Shown: positions 9,864 through 20,736 of the stretch, one piece after another
Layout of the letters: every line of letters starts with the position of its first letter
Position numbering within the stretch: position 1 is the first letter of the stretch
The notes under the pieces: model-generated
Databases searched by the model: none
Told to the model about the DNA's origin: nothing
The model's input: the letters and a program-made list of their open reading frames with translations, nothing else
Translations under genes and position numbers: made by a program
Origin: Falciphora oryzae
Lineage: Eukaryota; Ascomycota; Sordariomycetes; Magnaporthales; Magnaporthaceae
DNA: 64,000 bases
Assembly (NCBI GenBank): GCA_000733355.1
Contig: JNVV01000051.1
Coordinates: forward strand, 126,158 to 190,157
Reading direction: 5' to 3'

Positions 9864-11963
9864 ATGGATCACTGCTCTACCTTCGACGCTCTCGACTGGT
9901 TTGGAGGCCATTTCCAGGCTTCCGGCCAGATGCCCCTAGCCAATGCAGAGGCTATCGACGCGGTGATGACAAACGATCCAACGATGACCGGTGACGCATT
10001 GCTCGACCCCCCATCAGAGTGGTATATCGAGGTCTTGGGGCACTGTCCGTACATGCCATCGCCTGAGCCCTCCTTCAACACCCTGGCTCAGCAGCCGGCC
10101 CACGCGACGAGCAACCCAGCGATGGCCACAAACAACAGCAGCCAGCCGGGGCCGCATCCGGATTCTCTGCGCCGCGGGAGCACGGCACGACACAGCAGCA
10201 GCCGGCTTGCACGACAGCCAAGGGCAATTCGGGCATTCAGGGAGCAACATGGAGGACTGGCCTGTTTCCATGGTCGCCTTCTTTGGAGCTCCGGTCCAGC
10301 CCACGCCTTTCGGCCGCAATCCCACAAGAGAGTTCCTACCGCAGAGTGGTCGAGCTCGACGATGTGCGAGACATGGTTGATGCCCCAGTCCCCTGTCGTG
10401 ACGAGGCGCTCTCCGCAGAGTTGTCGGCCGCACGCAAAAAGACCTCTGCAATTCAGCAGCTCGAGGACAAGATCGATGTGATCGGGGATCTCTACGTCAA
10501 GCAAGAGCTTTCCTTGCGTGCCGTGAGGCTAATCATGAAGGAAGAGCACGGTGTGGATGCAGGGTAAGCCCGCCGATCGTTTTCAGACTTCCGCACCCCG
10601 ATCACCATAATTGCCCATGCTAATTCTCTCTTGTGGCAATGGCTGCAGAGATAAGGTGTACAAGAACTTGTTCAAAAAGCATGGATGGCCCAGGTACCGG
10701 ACCAAGAGAATCCGTGAGGACCCGAGCTACGACGGCAGGACACTTGCCGGGAAAGGCAAACCAGCCACTCTCCGTCGTCACCCGGCGCGCTCGTCCTTGC
10801 GGTCGTCAGGGATCCTTCTACACCTCAACGACTGGGACAAAGACTTTGATCTTCTCGTCACCTCGGTCACGCAACTTCTGCATTCGTTTGCAGATCACGG
10901 CGATGGCTGGGCACGGTCGCTTAGGTGGAACCCCCAATACGTATATTATGACATCCTCGTCCTGTTGGAGCGTGCGGTGGGGCATTTCAGCCTGGGCGAA
11001 TGTTTGCATGGAGGTCGAATATTGCGCCGGGCGTTCGACCGAGTCCTGGAGTGCTTGCAGGACGTATCGGAGCTCAGCTGGCCGCTGGCACATGCGCTCA
11101 TGATCGAAGCACCCTTCATCCTTATAAACAAGCGCCACCCACGGATTACCGATGTGTACCTGCGGCTTGTTAGGAGCGCCACCATCTTGCGACATAGCAA
11201 CGGCACTGCACATCCACTGCATCCACTGTCAACCGCTGCGGATACCTTGCGGCGGCTTCTCATCCAGAGTCAAGCAGAAAGCCAGGCGAAGCTTCTCAAC
11301 TACCTCGAGCGTTGCGGCGACCAGCAATTTTCGCTCGTGGAGAATCTCAACGGAAACAGGCCGTCGTACTCCTTGCTGTACAAAATGGCGACCTCTCCTG
11401 GGTGGTCAGGCCGGTCAGTGACACGGGCACAGCTCTGCAAGCTGCAGTCGCACCGCAGTCTCATGCTTCCCGAAGCAATCGACTGGTACGGTGATGAAGA
11501 AATGGCCTCCCTCGAAATGACAGAAAGCTTTCTCGAGATCCAGTACTCCGCAGGTACATTCCTCGATGACTTTCGAGAGAGTGCCAAAAATCACTTGGAG
11601 AGGTGCCTACGGGTATTCCGCAGCATAAGCCGGCGTGAAGACGACAGATTGTATGCGGCAAGGCGTCACCTAGCATGGCAACGCCGACTCGTCGAGACTT
11701 GGAAACAGTCCGGTAGCGCCGGAGCCGATCCCCTTGCCGGTGAGCTTTATGAGGGCATGATACGGGAAGTCATTAGCCTCGCTTCCGCTATGACTGATAT
11801 TTGCGGCCTAGAAAACCTGGAACTGGAGCTGCGCAATACCGGTATGAACAAGGATGCTGATATTCTCCACAAGCATGTGCTCGCGTCGCCTTTCTACCAA
11901 GAGCTCGAAGCCAGGTATGGGCCGGAGGAGAAGGAGTTCCTGGAAGGGTCTACCAAGAAGTGA
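9864..11963 (+). CDS. Clr5-domain protein, probably frameshifted in exon 1
   Basis: A start with good context (CACCATGG) opens at 9864. Frame 1 of exon 1 gives way to two other frames between about 10150 and 10340, suggesting indels or an unseen intron. The third frame carries the Clr5 domain (KIDVIGDLYVKQELSLRAV, then IMKEEHG), which crosses an intron at 10564-10648 (GTAAGC...TGCAG, branch TGCTAAT at 10616) and continues as YKNLFKKHGWPRYRTKR. Exon 2 then runs unbroken to 11963, an alpha-helical 430-residue tail with no known catalytic motif. Clr5 is named for a fission yeast silencing factor; its role in filamentous fungi is not established. Exon 2 looks fully functional; whether the first part does depends on the frame changes. 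Confidence 0.7.
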
Positions 11964-12140
11964 CGGTGGTCTCTGCGCAGACCAAGACTAGGTTGGCGAT
12001 GCAGCCAGGAGTCGGGCACGGGCAAGCTCTTATAACTAGAGACCGACCCACGGCGGCAAGACTTATGGGATTATTGTAGAATAATTGACTGTCCGTGCGA
12101 ACCCTTATGTGGATGTTATCGACAATCACTATCACATGCC

Positions 12141-13080
12141 TCAGGGGTCATACGGCGACCCCGACCTCTTCCCTGTCAAAACTTCGGCTTCCTCATCCTC
12201 CCGCACCAAGTAGATATCCTCGTGCCGGGTACCGGACCGGTTTTCCAGGCAGATGCCAGGCTTGTTGATGGACGTATTCCAGGGACGGAGGATCGAACCC
12301 TTGTTCCATTTGTTCAGATGCGGGGATTCGTACGCTAAAGCAGCCGTTATTCCACTATTAGCAGATGTCCAGGGATTAAGCGAGGAGTTGAAGGAAAACG
12401 GATAAAACAGGGCCATATCTTTAATGCCAATGCCATGGCCGAAACGATGCGTAAAGGGCTCGCCATAGCCAGCGTCCTCGATCACTGTCCGCGCAGTAGT
12501 ATCCACGTTAGCTGCGGTGTTGTTTGGCTTAACGGTAATTGCCACAGCTATCCGTGCCTCTAACATTATCTGCCAGACTCGGAGCTTTTCAGCGTGCAGT
12601 TCCGTATTGGCCTTGCCCATCCCGGAATGCGAGGCATCCCACGCGTCCTAAGCGCCAAGGCCGGTAGCAAAGGACTCCCGGACCGACTTTAGCTTCGACG
12701 TCCACATTTTCCGCGGCGAGTCAATGGAAAAGTTCGGCAGATATCGGAGCTGTATCCCAAATAGTACGCGCCGACGTCGATGGCGACCATGCTTTCGTAC
12801 GTTAACTTCTTCCAGCCCGTTTCGAAGCGGCCGTGCGGGAACGCCGTGCTCTTCAAACAGCACAGTTTTGAAAAACAGGCCGGGCCCGACCAAGCGCCGC
12901 GTCCAGCACGTCCCAGACCTCGTTTTCGGTTATGCCCAGCATAAGGTAAAAACGTACGGCGCGTACGGCTTCGACGGTGCCCGTATTAACTGCGCGCAGC
13001 AGCTTCACTCCGGCGGGGCTTTCAAACCGCAGGTCCACTGCGTAGAGATTCGCCGGATATACAGTAAAAGTGTGAAAGGA
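12141..13080 (-). pseudogene. M24-family metallopeptidase (Xaa-Pro dipeptidase/creatinase-like) pseudogene
   Basis: Three frames give pieces of one M24 pita-bread domain, in order. 13038-12853: a helical start (LLRAVNTGTVEAV). About 12830-12710: AIDVGAYYLGYSSDICRTF, which holds the two metal-binding Asp residues. 12620-12141: ARTVIEDAGYG, HRFGHGIGI (metal-binding His) and GTRHEDIYLV (final Glu). The usual EPG Glu ligand is replaced (INKPGICLE), so a metal ligand is lost. With at least two frameshifts and no N-terminal creatinase-type domain, it is a dead 3' portion. The family hydrolyses Xaa-Pro dipeptides or related C-N bonds. Confidence 0.8.
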
Positions 13081-13629
13081 AATTAGGGACCGGTAACCGT
13101 TTTGGTAACCGTTCCATTGCTTCCCCCATAACCGTCACTATTTAACTGCCCCATGTGGCAATTGATAAATCCAATCGACTCGCTTTTGTCAACTTTCATT
13201 ATCCGGGCATGGCCAGTCTTTTTTTTTTTTTTTGAAAGACTAAAAATGAGTGAGCGGCCGCCCTCCATCCACATGGCCGGGCAGAGCAGGCCGTAGGGAG
13301 AACGGCGGCAAATGCGATGACGATGGCCAGTTGCACCGCTTCGCGGGTACGGTTAGGTATAGGGTGCCCGTAGTGCCGTACGAACTGCAACAGCACGCCG
13401 GGCCCGTAACCACCATAAAGCCGCTCACGGACGAGTGGCAGTGAAGCTCGGAGTCGTGCGGCGGGTTTTCGGACGCCGCTGGGCCGAGAAAGCGGTGAAC
13501 GGCTCGCTATCCAGCGCACGCAGGGCGTTCAGCAGGCGTGGTCCGGCTTACCAACTCCTTCCTTGGTCGCGTTGTTCCTCTTCAGTATCCCTTCCCATCC
13601 AGACGGCGTCGCTCCGGCAGGTAGCATGG
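13081..13629. other. No supported gene; poly-T tract
   Basis: Open stretches on both strands overlap without a recognised domain. A 15-base T run at about 13218-13232 sits at the left edge of what may be a LINE-derived segment continuing into the tail at 13630. Confidence 0.35.
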
Positions 13630-13941
13630 GTGGAGCTTGTGCGCGGCCCCCCCGCCCTAACCTGGCTTTACCCTTTTCCGGCACACTCGCCGGCCGAACG
13701 CACTACTACCACCCGCAGCGCTTACAACGCCCCGGCGTTTATACGCCCTACTGCCGATCGCCCGCTTACTAACAGGGAGCGCCGGAACGCGGCCCGACCT
13801 CCGTGTGCCTTCGGGTTTAATTTGTTAGCCGCCTCGATAGCAGCACTATAGCCTGGTGTAGATAGGCTTAGGTAGCGCTAGCACGTCGTATGCCCTTAGG
13901 GAGGCAGGGGCTGGTAGATCCCGACTATACCGACGTTAAAT

Positions 13942-13972
<31 letters not shown>
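13630..13972 (+). repeat. LINE-like 3' tail ending in (CT)n
   Basis: This sequence recurs in reverse at 29054-29430 and partly at 57490-57600. It ends CGACGTTAAATAAA followed by about 28 bp of CT dinucleotides (13945-13972). A fixed 3' end followed by a short tandem repeat is typical of 3' ends of fungal non-LTR retrotransposons. Copies share an open frame ending in LLAASIAAL at 13851, but no RT domain lies upstream here, so the copy is 5'-truncated. Confidence 0.6.
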
Positions 13973-13975
<3 letters not shown>

Positions 13976-14439
13976 CCACTCCTCGACCACCCTTCGGTCC
14001 TCGCCGAGTTCACTCGCACGACAAAACGCACAAGAAGAGCGCACATGTAAAGCGCTTGGCAAAGATCATCTGCCGCCCGCGGCAGCACGCATATACACCA
14101 AAACGCGGTACCGGCCGAACCTCCGCTTCTCCCGGAATTGAAGCCCGACCTCGTCTCGCTACAACCGCCGGCCCTTTGTGGCCGGCGCGACCAATCTACA
14201 ATCACCCCATCTGCTATTGGGAGATCCTACCTTCTTCACCGAGTACCGGCCCGCCAGTTAGGGCCTCGGGATGCGGCTTGTTTTGTACGTGCTTACGGTC
14301 GACACTGGTCGGCCCAAGGGCTTGTTTTGTTGGATGGAACGTATATACAGGTGCATTAGGCTTTAGGGAGTTGTCCTTGGAGAAGGAGGACCTCATAATA
14401 GGAACAATGCTTTGTATCTAGATACTCTGTATATATGGC

Positions 14440-14528
14440 CAGTCTCCGACATGTCTGATGCCCCTAGGGAGGCGAGGGGCGATGCAGCGCCCCCAACAGA
14501 CGTTAAATAAACCAAACCAAACCAAACC
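14440..14528 (+). repeat. LINE-like 3' tail ending in (ACCAA)n
   Basis: It ends AGACGTTAAATAAA followed by four CCAAA-type units to about 14528. The terminal motif is the same as in the tail at 13972, but with a different simple repeat. The GC-rich 14030-14440 upstream is probably the body of the same copy; no gene was recognised there. Confidence 0.5.
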
Positions 14529-14828
14529 ACGGTCACCCTAGTTAATATATATGCTCGAAATGTGCTATTCTGGATTTGGCAGTCGCCAGGGCTGTTAGAG
14601 AGGCTCCCGGGGTAGCGGTGATTTGCATCTTTTAATAAGATTCGAACTTGTATAAAAGCCCGTCCTCCCGCCCCAAGTCCTCGCCTAACATCAATATACC
14701 AGCCACCACACCACCATACTACCGTACAAGGGCATTTACTGCAGCAGCGTCTATCTTCTTCACCCGTACAAACTTCAGCCTTGCTTGCTGTTTAGACATC
14801 GCTGTCTTGTCTCCTATCTCTAATCAAT

Positions 14829-15065
14829 ATGAAGCTCACCGCTTTCGCGTTCCTCCCCCTTCTCGCCACCACCACGGCTGCCGTCAGCTCCTCGGATAGG
14901 GCTGTCATCAATATGATGGAGAAATGTAAGTGAAACACTCCTGCGTGGGGCCTTCTGTCCCTTTAACAATACTCAGGTTGCCGCCGCTTTTTCTTCTTCT
15001 AACCACCTCGCGGGAATGAATTAGCCACCCCCGCCCACAAGCCCGGCATGGCCCACGGGCAATGA
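14829..15065 (+). CDS. Small secreted-protein candidate (about 45 residues)
   Basis: ATG at 14829, about 180 bp after a TATAAAAG box (14651) and a pyrimidine-rich leader. Exon 1 (14829-14925) encodes MKLTAFAFLPLLATTTAAV, a clear signal peptide, then SSSDRAVINMMEK. A GTAAGT donor at 14926 pairs best with the acceptor at 15024 (CTAACC branch 20 bases before), giving 12-13 more residues to a TGA at 15063. An alternative acceptor at 14976 gives a cysteine-containing end. No family recognised. The signal peptide and donor are clear, but so short a product could also be the stub of a decayed effector-like gene. Confidence 0.4.
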
Positions 15066-16009
15066 GGGGCCAAGGGCTTCGGAGCGAGCGCTAGAACTCC
15101 ACGACCCTTCTAGGATATTTTATCGCGACTGCCTTCAGTTTACATAGAGACATCGGTTTCTCAGTGCCACTTTTGTATTTAGCTTAAATAGCAAGCGTCT
15201 TCTACAGTTCGAACAAGTTATTACCATTATCGCTGAAAGTAAAACGTGAAGCGATGTCAGTTTATCCAGCGAAGGCCAAAAGGGGAGGGTACTGATGCAC
15301 ACCCAACGAGCAGGTGCAGCTACCGACCTCGACACCGTCTTCAACGGGCCAACCAAGCTCCCAACTCTGCGAATCGAGCCTGCTATACTTCCCCAACTTC
15401 GCCGAGGAAATCCCCCCCCCCAGTTGTGACTTGCGCGGGTGGCCCCAGGCTGTGTAATCTTGACTCTGTGCTGTATCTAGCGAGGGTGGACCCGAAACCT
15501 CCGGGCGGGAATTGTTGAAACAAAAGAAGAGTGCAGGGCTTTAGGGACATTGGAGTTAGGCGTGAAATACGCGTTGTATTGATCTGCCTAACAAGTCGTT
15601 ACTCGAGGACCGTAAAGCACACGAGGACGCGGGTGCAAAGCACCCGCTTGAGGCCAGCTCTCTCTGGTAGCCACATATATGCCCGGGGTACATTATTCTG
15701 TATTTTATAATGTAATTCCATGACGAGTCAATCTGGGTCCCGAGTTTGGGCTTTAAAAAGTTCTTTTTCTAAGCTGAGCTTGAGCAAACTTCAGCCGAAC
15801 CTAAGCTGAGCTTAAGTCGGCCTACACCGACGACTTCGCAATTCGGTAGAATGAAAGATAGAAGGAAAGAAGCAGTTAACATCCACTTTATCCCTGAAGA
15901 TCCCTCTCTCTAACTGGAGAACGACATGACCAAACCACCACTAATATCCCCGTTGACCCAATCTCACCACGTTCAAATGGATTGTAGTTTGTAGTCCCCA
16001 GCGCAAGAT
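15066..16009. other. No supported gene; small perfect hairpin
   Basis: No coding signal stands out. GCGGGTGC-AAA-GCACCCGC at 15628-15646 is a perfect 8-bp stem. AAGCTGAGCTT occurs twice, at about 15770 and 15804. No function assigned. Confidence 0.4.
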
Positions 16010-16487
16010 TTAGCATCTGCCATTGTTAGGATCGGCGCTGGTAAAGAAAAAAAACATGTTTGTCAGCCGGGATCAGATGATATCAAAGTCAGCAGCAGAA
16101 AAAAGACCAAGGAAAAACCCACGTGAATCGCCACCCAGCATTCTGCGACGAGCCTCCACGTTCACACCCTACAATCTCCCTGCCCAGGCCGTTGGCGCAG
16201 TCATTGTCGTCGAGGTCAAAGCCCTGTCTGTCGTTCTGGTTCTCGATGCGGAATTCCCACTTCTGGTCACCGGATTGGAAGCAGAAGTACTTGGTCTCCC
16301 CCGGCTGGAAGAAACCCTGCATGGCGCCCTGATTGCCATCGTAGCCTCGGCAAGCCCTTCCGGTGTGGTAGGCAGCGTCTGCCGCGTTGTTCCACTTATC
16401 TCCGCTTCTGAAGCACTCGGCCGAGGCGGTGCCAATGTTGGCGCCCAGGAAGGCAGTCAGGGCGGCGATGACTGTAGTGGCCTTCAT
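16010..16487 (-). CDS. Secreted Y3-like glycan-binding protein
   Basis: Two exons (16487-16123 and 16037-16010) joined across an 85-bp intron (GTGGGT...ACCAG) encode 130 residues. Splicing is needed: read through, the frame ends in a tail without homology, whereas the splice gives GWRFTADPNNGRC, the conserved C-terminal DPN...C ending of the Y3-like family. Residues 1-23 are a signal peptide (MKATTVIAALTAFLGANIGT...). The mature part has paired cysteines (AECFRSG, GRACRGY, KYFCFQSG, DNDCANG, IVGCERGG), likely disulfide-bonded. Family members are small secreted fungal lectins; sugar specificity cannot be read from sequence. The gene is intact, with a TATATAA box 127 bp upstream of the start. 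Confidence 0.8.
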
Positions 16488-16613
16488 GGTGATGGCTTGG
16501 GTTCCGAAGTTTCCGAGAAGGCACCAAAGGTGTTTGTCAAATGATTGGGATGGAACGAAGCTGGCGATGAAGGCCTCCGAGAATGAGCTCTGGAAGACAG
16601 CAGAAGGCCCGGG

Positions 16614-16620
16614 TTATATA
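16614..16620 (-). promoter_or_regulatory. TATA box of the Y3-like gene
   Basis: TATATAA on the minus strand, 127 bp upstream of the ATG at 16487, in otherwise GC-balanced sequence. Confidence 0.55.
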
Positions 16621-16680
16621 GACGGCGGCGAGCAGCTGTCCCACACTACCTTTCCGCATGCTTATCCCCTCCCAGAGTTC

Positions 16681-17095
16681 CGCGATTTTATGACGCGCTG
16701 TGTTGTTCTACTTTCCCGCCGCCGCAAACGTCAGCCGATAGGCTGACCACGATCACACAAACGTCCGCTTTGGTATCATTAATGCGCGATGTTTTGATCC
16801 CTCGGTGCTTCCGTCGGCATGACCAGGCATCAACGTGAGGTCCGTCGGTGAAAGTAGAGGCAGGCTACCTAGTCCGAAGTGCTCGGCTTCGCGCGATTTA
16901 TATTAACATCCATCTAGCCTCCCCAAATGTCAGCCGGGAGGCTGACTAAGGTTACATAAACGCTCGCATTTGCTCGCATTAATGCTCGATGCATTAACCC
17001 ATGCGGTACTTCCGTTGGCGTAGCCGGGCATCATGGTGGGATCCGTCGGTGAAAGTAATATAGCCTACCTAATTTGAGGTGCCAGCCTTGCACGA
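16681..17095. repeat. Diverged tandem duplication (about 210-bp unit)
   Basis: Two head-to-tail copies, 16681-16892 and 16893-17095, share ordered landmarks: CGCGATTTA, GTCAGCC...GGCTGAC, ATTAATGC...CGATG, and GTCCGTCGGTGAAAGTA. They lie upstream of the Y3-like gene. No coding potential. Confidence 0.75.
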
Positions 17096-17548
17096 TTAAC
17101 AACAAGGGCAGCGTGGATCGCGAGGTCCAGACGTTTCAAAAGATGACGGCGCTGGCCAAGAAGTGGCATGGGGAGCGCATCGTTCGGCTGCTGGAGGTGG
17201 TTGGTCACCCACCACCCCGGGCCAGTAATCCCGTGCCGTTGTCCTAGGCGCCTTTCTAGGAAGTTGCTATCGCTATAGCCCCTGTAACACCTTACACTCT
17301 GAACAACCGATTGGTAGTCTCAGTGACTCAGACTGCTTCCAGCAGAAATTGCGTGATGTGGACGAAACTACCTGCCTAAAGGGGTATGTCGCTAAATCAC
17401 TCCACAAATCTCAACCAATCACAATCCGTACAGGGCTTCACCATCACACTTTACTAGCCACAACGCCCCAAACCCCGAGCGAAAGCCCACCCGACTTGTT
17501 GGTCACTCTGTTGAGACTAACTAAGTTGTTGGGTTAGGCAACCAAGGT
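17096..17548. other. No supported gene
   Basis: One short frame near 17140 (ALAKKWHGERIV) is suggestive but isolated. Nothing else recognised. Confidence 0.3.
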
Positions 17549-18946
17549 CAACTCTGGCGAGCAGCAAGGCGACTTCCTTAAGCAAGCATAGAAAGGTTCA
17601 TGTCTTTGGTTCTTGGAATCTGTCGAGTTCCGGCGCTGGAAGGAAAACACAGGCGAGACACCTTTCTGTCAGGATGTTCCTGGTGCGGGGAAAACCATGA
17701 CGACGCCCATGATCGCCCGCAGCCTATCTGAAGCGGACGAGAGCTATCCTTTGGTCTGACTTGCTTACTGTACTGTGCCTATAGGCAGTCGAAAGAGGAG
17801 CGGGGGTTTGAGGGGCTCCTCTGAAGCCTCCCCAGGCAACTGGCCGCGACACAAACCCCTTCGCCGGAATCCCTCTCGCAGCTAGGGAGTCGGGTGCACC
17901 GCCAATTGCACTCCAGGTTCGCCCTGACCCGGATTTACACCACTGCTCTTGACGACCGACCGAACGATGGAGTCATATTGGATGCCTTACAGGGCTATAT
18001 CCACTAGAGCCAGGAATGAGCGACGAAAGAAAGGCGCAGCCCCTTCACGGAGCCTTCGGCTCGTCTCTCCGCCACATCCAGAACCATCAGCGGGAGTCTT
18101 AGCGGCAGCTTGCGATGAACGCGCTCATCTTGATTACGTTTGCCACCGGCCACGAGATGGATTCCCTAGAGCCCGCCCATGCATTGGCCGTGAAGGTTGG
18201 TGACAGGGAGCTCGATCCTGTCAGGCTTACCTCCATCGACGCACTCATCTCTTCCTGTCTACTCACTGTCGATGAAACGCGAGAGGTTGTAAGACCTGTA
18301 CACTACACCGCCCAGGAATATCTCGAGGAAACCCTCAGGAAGATATGGTGCCCAGACCCTCACCTTCTCATCTCTGGGTGGCATCACGTGGCTTTTACCT
18401 GATGAATTTGGTCAGTATGACGCCTGGCATCTGGTCGAGAAACGACGTGACCCGCTCTACCAGTACGCGGCAAACCACTGTGCCTCTCCTGCAGGACGGG
18501 CTCTTCCGTTCCCGGTGATTGCTCTCAAGCTGCTCCAGGACGACTCTAAAGTCTCAGTGTTGACTTCGGTAGCGGCATGTCTTCAGTGGCAGCGATCAGA
18601 GGACCTCGTCCGTAAGGTTAATGTGATTAATATGTCCGCGCTCTTCGGGCATCTCCCTGCGATCAGATTTCTTTTGAATCAAAGGATGAGCACCAGTGAC
18701 AGAGACTCCTGGGAGTGCAAAGCGTTGATGTGCGCTGCCAAAGCGGGGCAGGTGGATATGGCCGAGCTGCTGATTGAGGTCGGTGTGAACATGAAAGCCA
18801 CGGATTGGGATCACCGGACACCTTTGGCCGAAGCCGCCAGTTCGGGGCGGATCGGTGTCGTCCAGCTGCTGCTTGACAGCCGTCCTCGCGTTTATGGCCA
18901 GGTACTCGTGTGCGGAAGGAACACGCCACTCCACCCAGGGTTGTGA
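17549..18946 (+). pseudogene. NACHT-ankyrin (NLR-type) pseudogene
   Basis: Fragments of one NLR appear in order. About 17610-17760: FRRWKENTGETPFCQ then DVPGAGKT, a P-loop. 18115-18402: a block ending VVRPVHYTAQEYLE, the conserved segment just after NACHT in fungal ankyrin NLRs. 18515-18946: ankyrin repeats (ALMCAAKAGQVDMAELLIEVG, LAEAASSGRIGVVQLLL). Stops at about 17757 and in 17980-18110 and several frame changes break it. It ends abruptly at NTPLH (18940), where AT-rich sequence and then a Fot element begin. NACHT-ankyrin proteins are candidates for non-self recognition in fungi. Confidence 0.8.
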
Positions 18947-19124
18947 ATTTAGTCAAAAGTCATTAGTTAAAGTCATGACTACGCGTAGTTAGTTAGTCAT
19001 AGTCAAGCTTTTAACTATAACTAACTACGGGAGACTTTTAACTGACTACGGTGACTATTATAGTTAAATTTTAGTTAAAATTTGCATAAAATGCACAGTT
19101 TTCTTGCATATCTTTATATATAAC
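18947..19124. repeat. AT-rich block of interspersed TAGTTA/TAACTA repeats
   Basis: About 180 bp dominated by repeats in both orientations of TAGTTA, TAACT and GTCATGACTA, between the NLR pseudogene and the outer Fot element. It resembles a RIP-degraded short repeat or the end of another transposon; no clean termini found. Confidence 0.5.
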
Positions 19125-20736
19125 TAACGTGGTTCATAAGCGAGTCGCGCACATAAGCGAGTCGCGCATTTTCCAATGCGACGCGTGTCTCCCACTTCCA
19201 ACCTCAATTGCTCAACAACCACAAATGGCATCGACATCGAAAGAAGCTCGGATTGCCCTTGCTTTACGGGCAATCCAATCTAATGCACAATTAAGTATGC
19301 GAAAGGCAGCCAAAATCTACGATGTTCCTCAATCCACATTGCGCGACCGACGCGCCGGCCGACCTGCTCAACGCGACAGCATGCCCAAATCACGGAAATT
19401 AACGGAATCCGAAGAGGAGGCGCTTGTTAAATACATCCTCGAACTGGATTCTCGCGCATTCCCTCCCCGGCGTTCTGGTATTAAAGATATGGCCAACCGA
19501 TTGCTCGCCGAACGCAACGCGGACGCCGTCGGCAAATGCTGGGTCGCGAACTTCGTCAAACGCCGCGCAAAGCTCGGCACACGCTGGATTCGAAAGTACG
19601 ACTACCAAAGGGCCAAATGCGAAAATCCCAAGCTCGTTTCCGCGTGGTTCGACCTTATACGGAACACTATGGCCAAATATGGCATCCTGGATGACGACAT
19701 CTACAACTTCGACGAAACCGGCTTCCTTATGGGCATAATCGCCGCCGTCATAGTTATTACAACATCGGAAGGCCGTAGTAAAGCAAAGCTGGTTTAGCCT
19801 GGTAACCGGGAATGGGCTACAATTATCCAAAGGGTTAACTGTTGCGGTTGGGCGATCCCCCCTTTCATTATCGTTAAAGGGCAATACCACCTAGCCAATT
19901 GGTACTCGGAAACCGACCTCCCACGCAATTAGGTCATCGCAACAAGTTCCAACGGGTGGACTACGAACGAACTCGGCCTGGAATGGATTCAGCATTTCAA
20001 CAAACACACTGCGTCGCGCACGAAGGGCCCCTATCGTTTGTTAGTGCTAAACGGACACGAAAGCCACCACTCGACGGATTTCGAGCTCTATTGCCAAAAA
20101 CACAACATCATTACGCTTTGCATGCCTCCGCATTCGTCTCACTTCCTTCAGCCGCTTGACGTTGGGTGCTTCAGCCCAATAAAAAAGGCGTACGGTCGAC
20201 AAATCGAAAACCTAATAAGGTCGCACGTTAACCACGTAACCAAGGTCGAGTTCCTTTCCGCGTTCAAAGCGGCATTCTTTAACTCCATGACCGAAGGAAA
20301 CATCCGAGGAGGCTTTCGAGGGGCTGGCCTTGCTCCTTTCAATCCGGATTCGGTTTTAAAAAAGCTGGATGTGAAGCTACGGACTCCAACGCCCCCGAAA
20401 ACGCCCCTAAACGACCCCGAACCTTGGACCTCCAAAACGCCCAGGACAGCTAGGGAAGCAACTTCGCAATCTGAACACATCAAAACTCGAATTTCCAATC
20501 ACCAGGGCAGCTCTCCAACTCCTATTCATACGGCTGTGGACCAAATTGCAAAAGGGGCGAAAGCGATAATGCATAAGGTAGCCCTTCTCCAAGCCGAGGT
20601 GACCACGCTTAGAAAAGCGAACGAGGCACTAAGCAAACGCCGGAAGGCCAAAAAAACACGTGTCCGACTTGGAGGGTCACTTACTATCGACGAAGTACGA
20701 AATGTTTTGGACCAGCAGGAGCTGGATGGACAGCTA

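Noticed and set aside
10014..10504. Minus-strand frames opposite Clr5 exon 1
   Set aside because: Shadows of the plus-strand coding sequence; no homology recognised.
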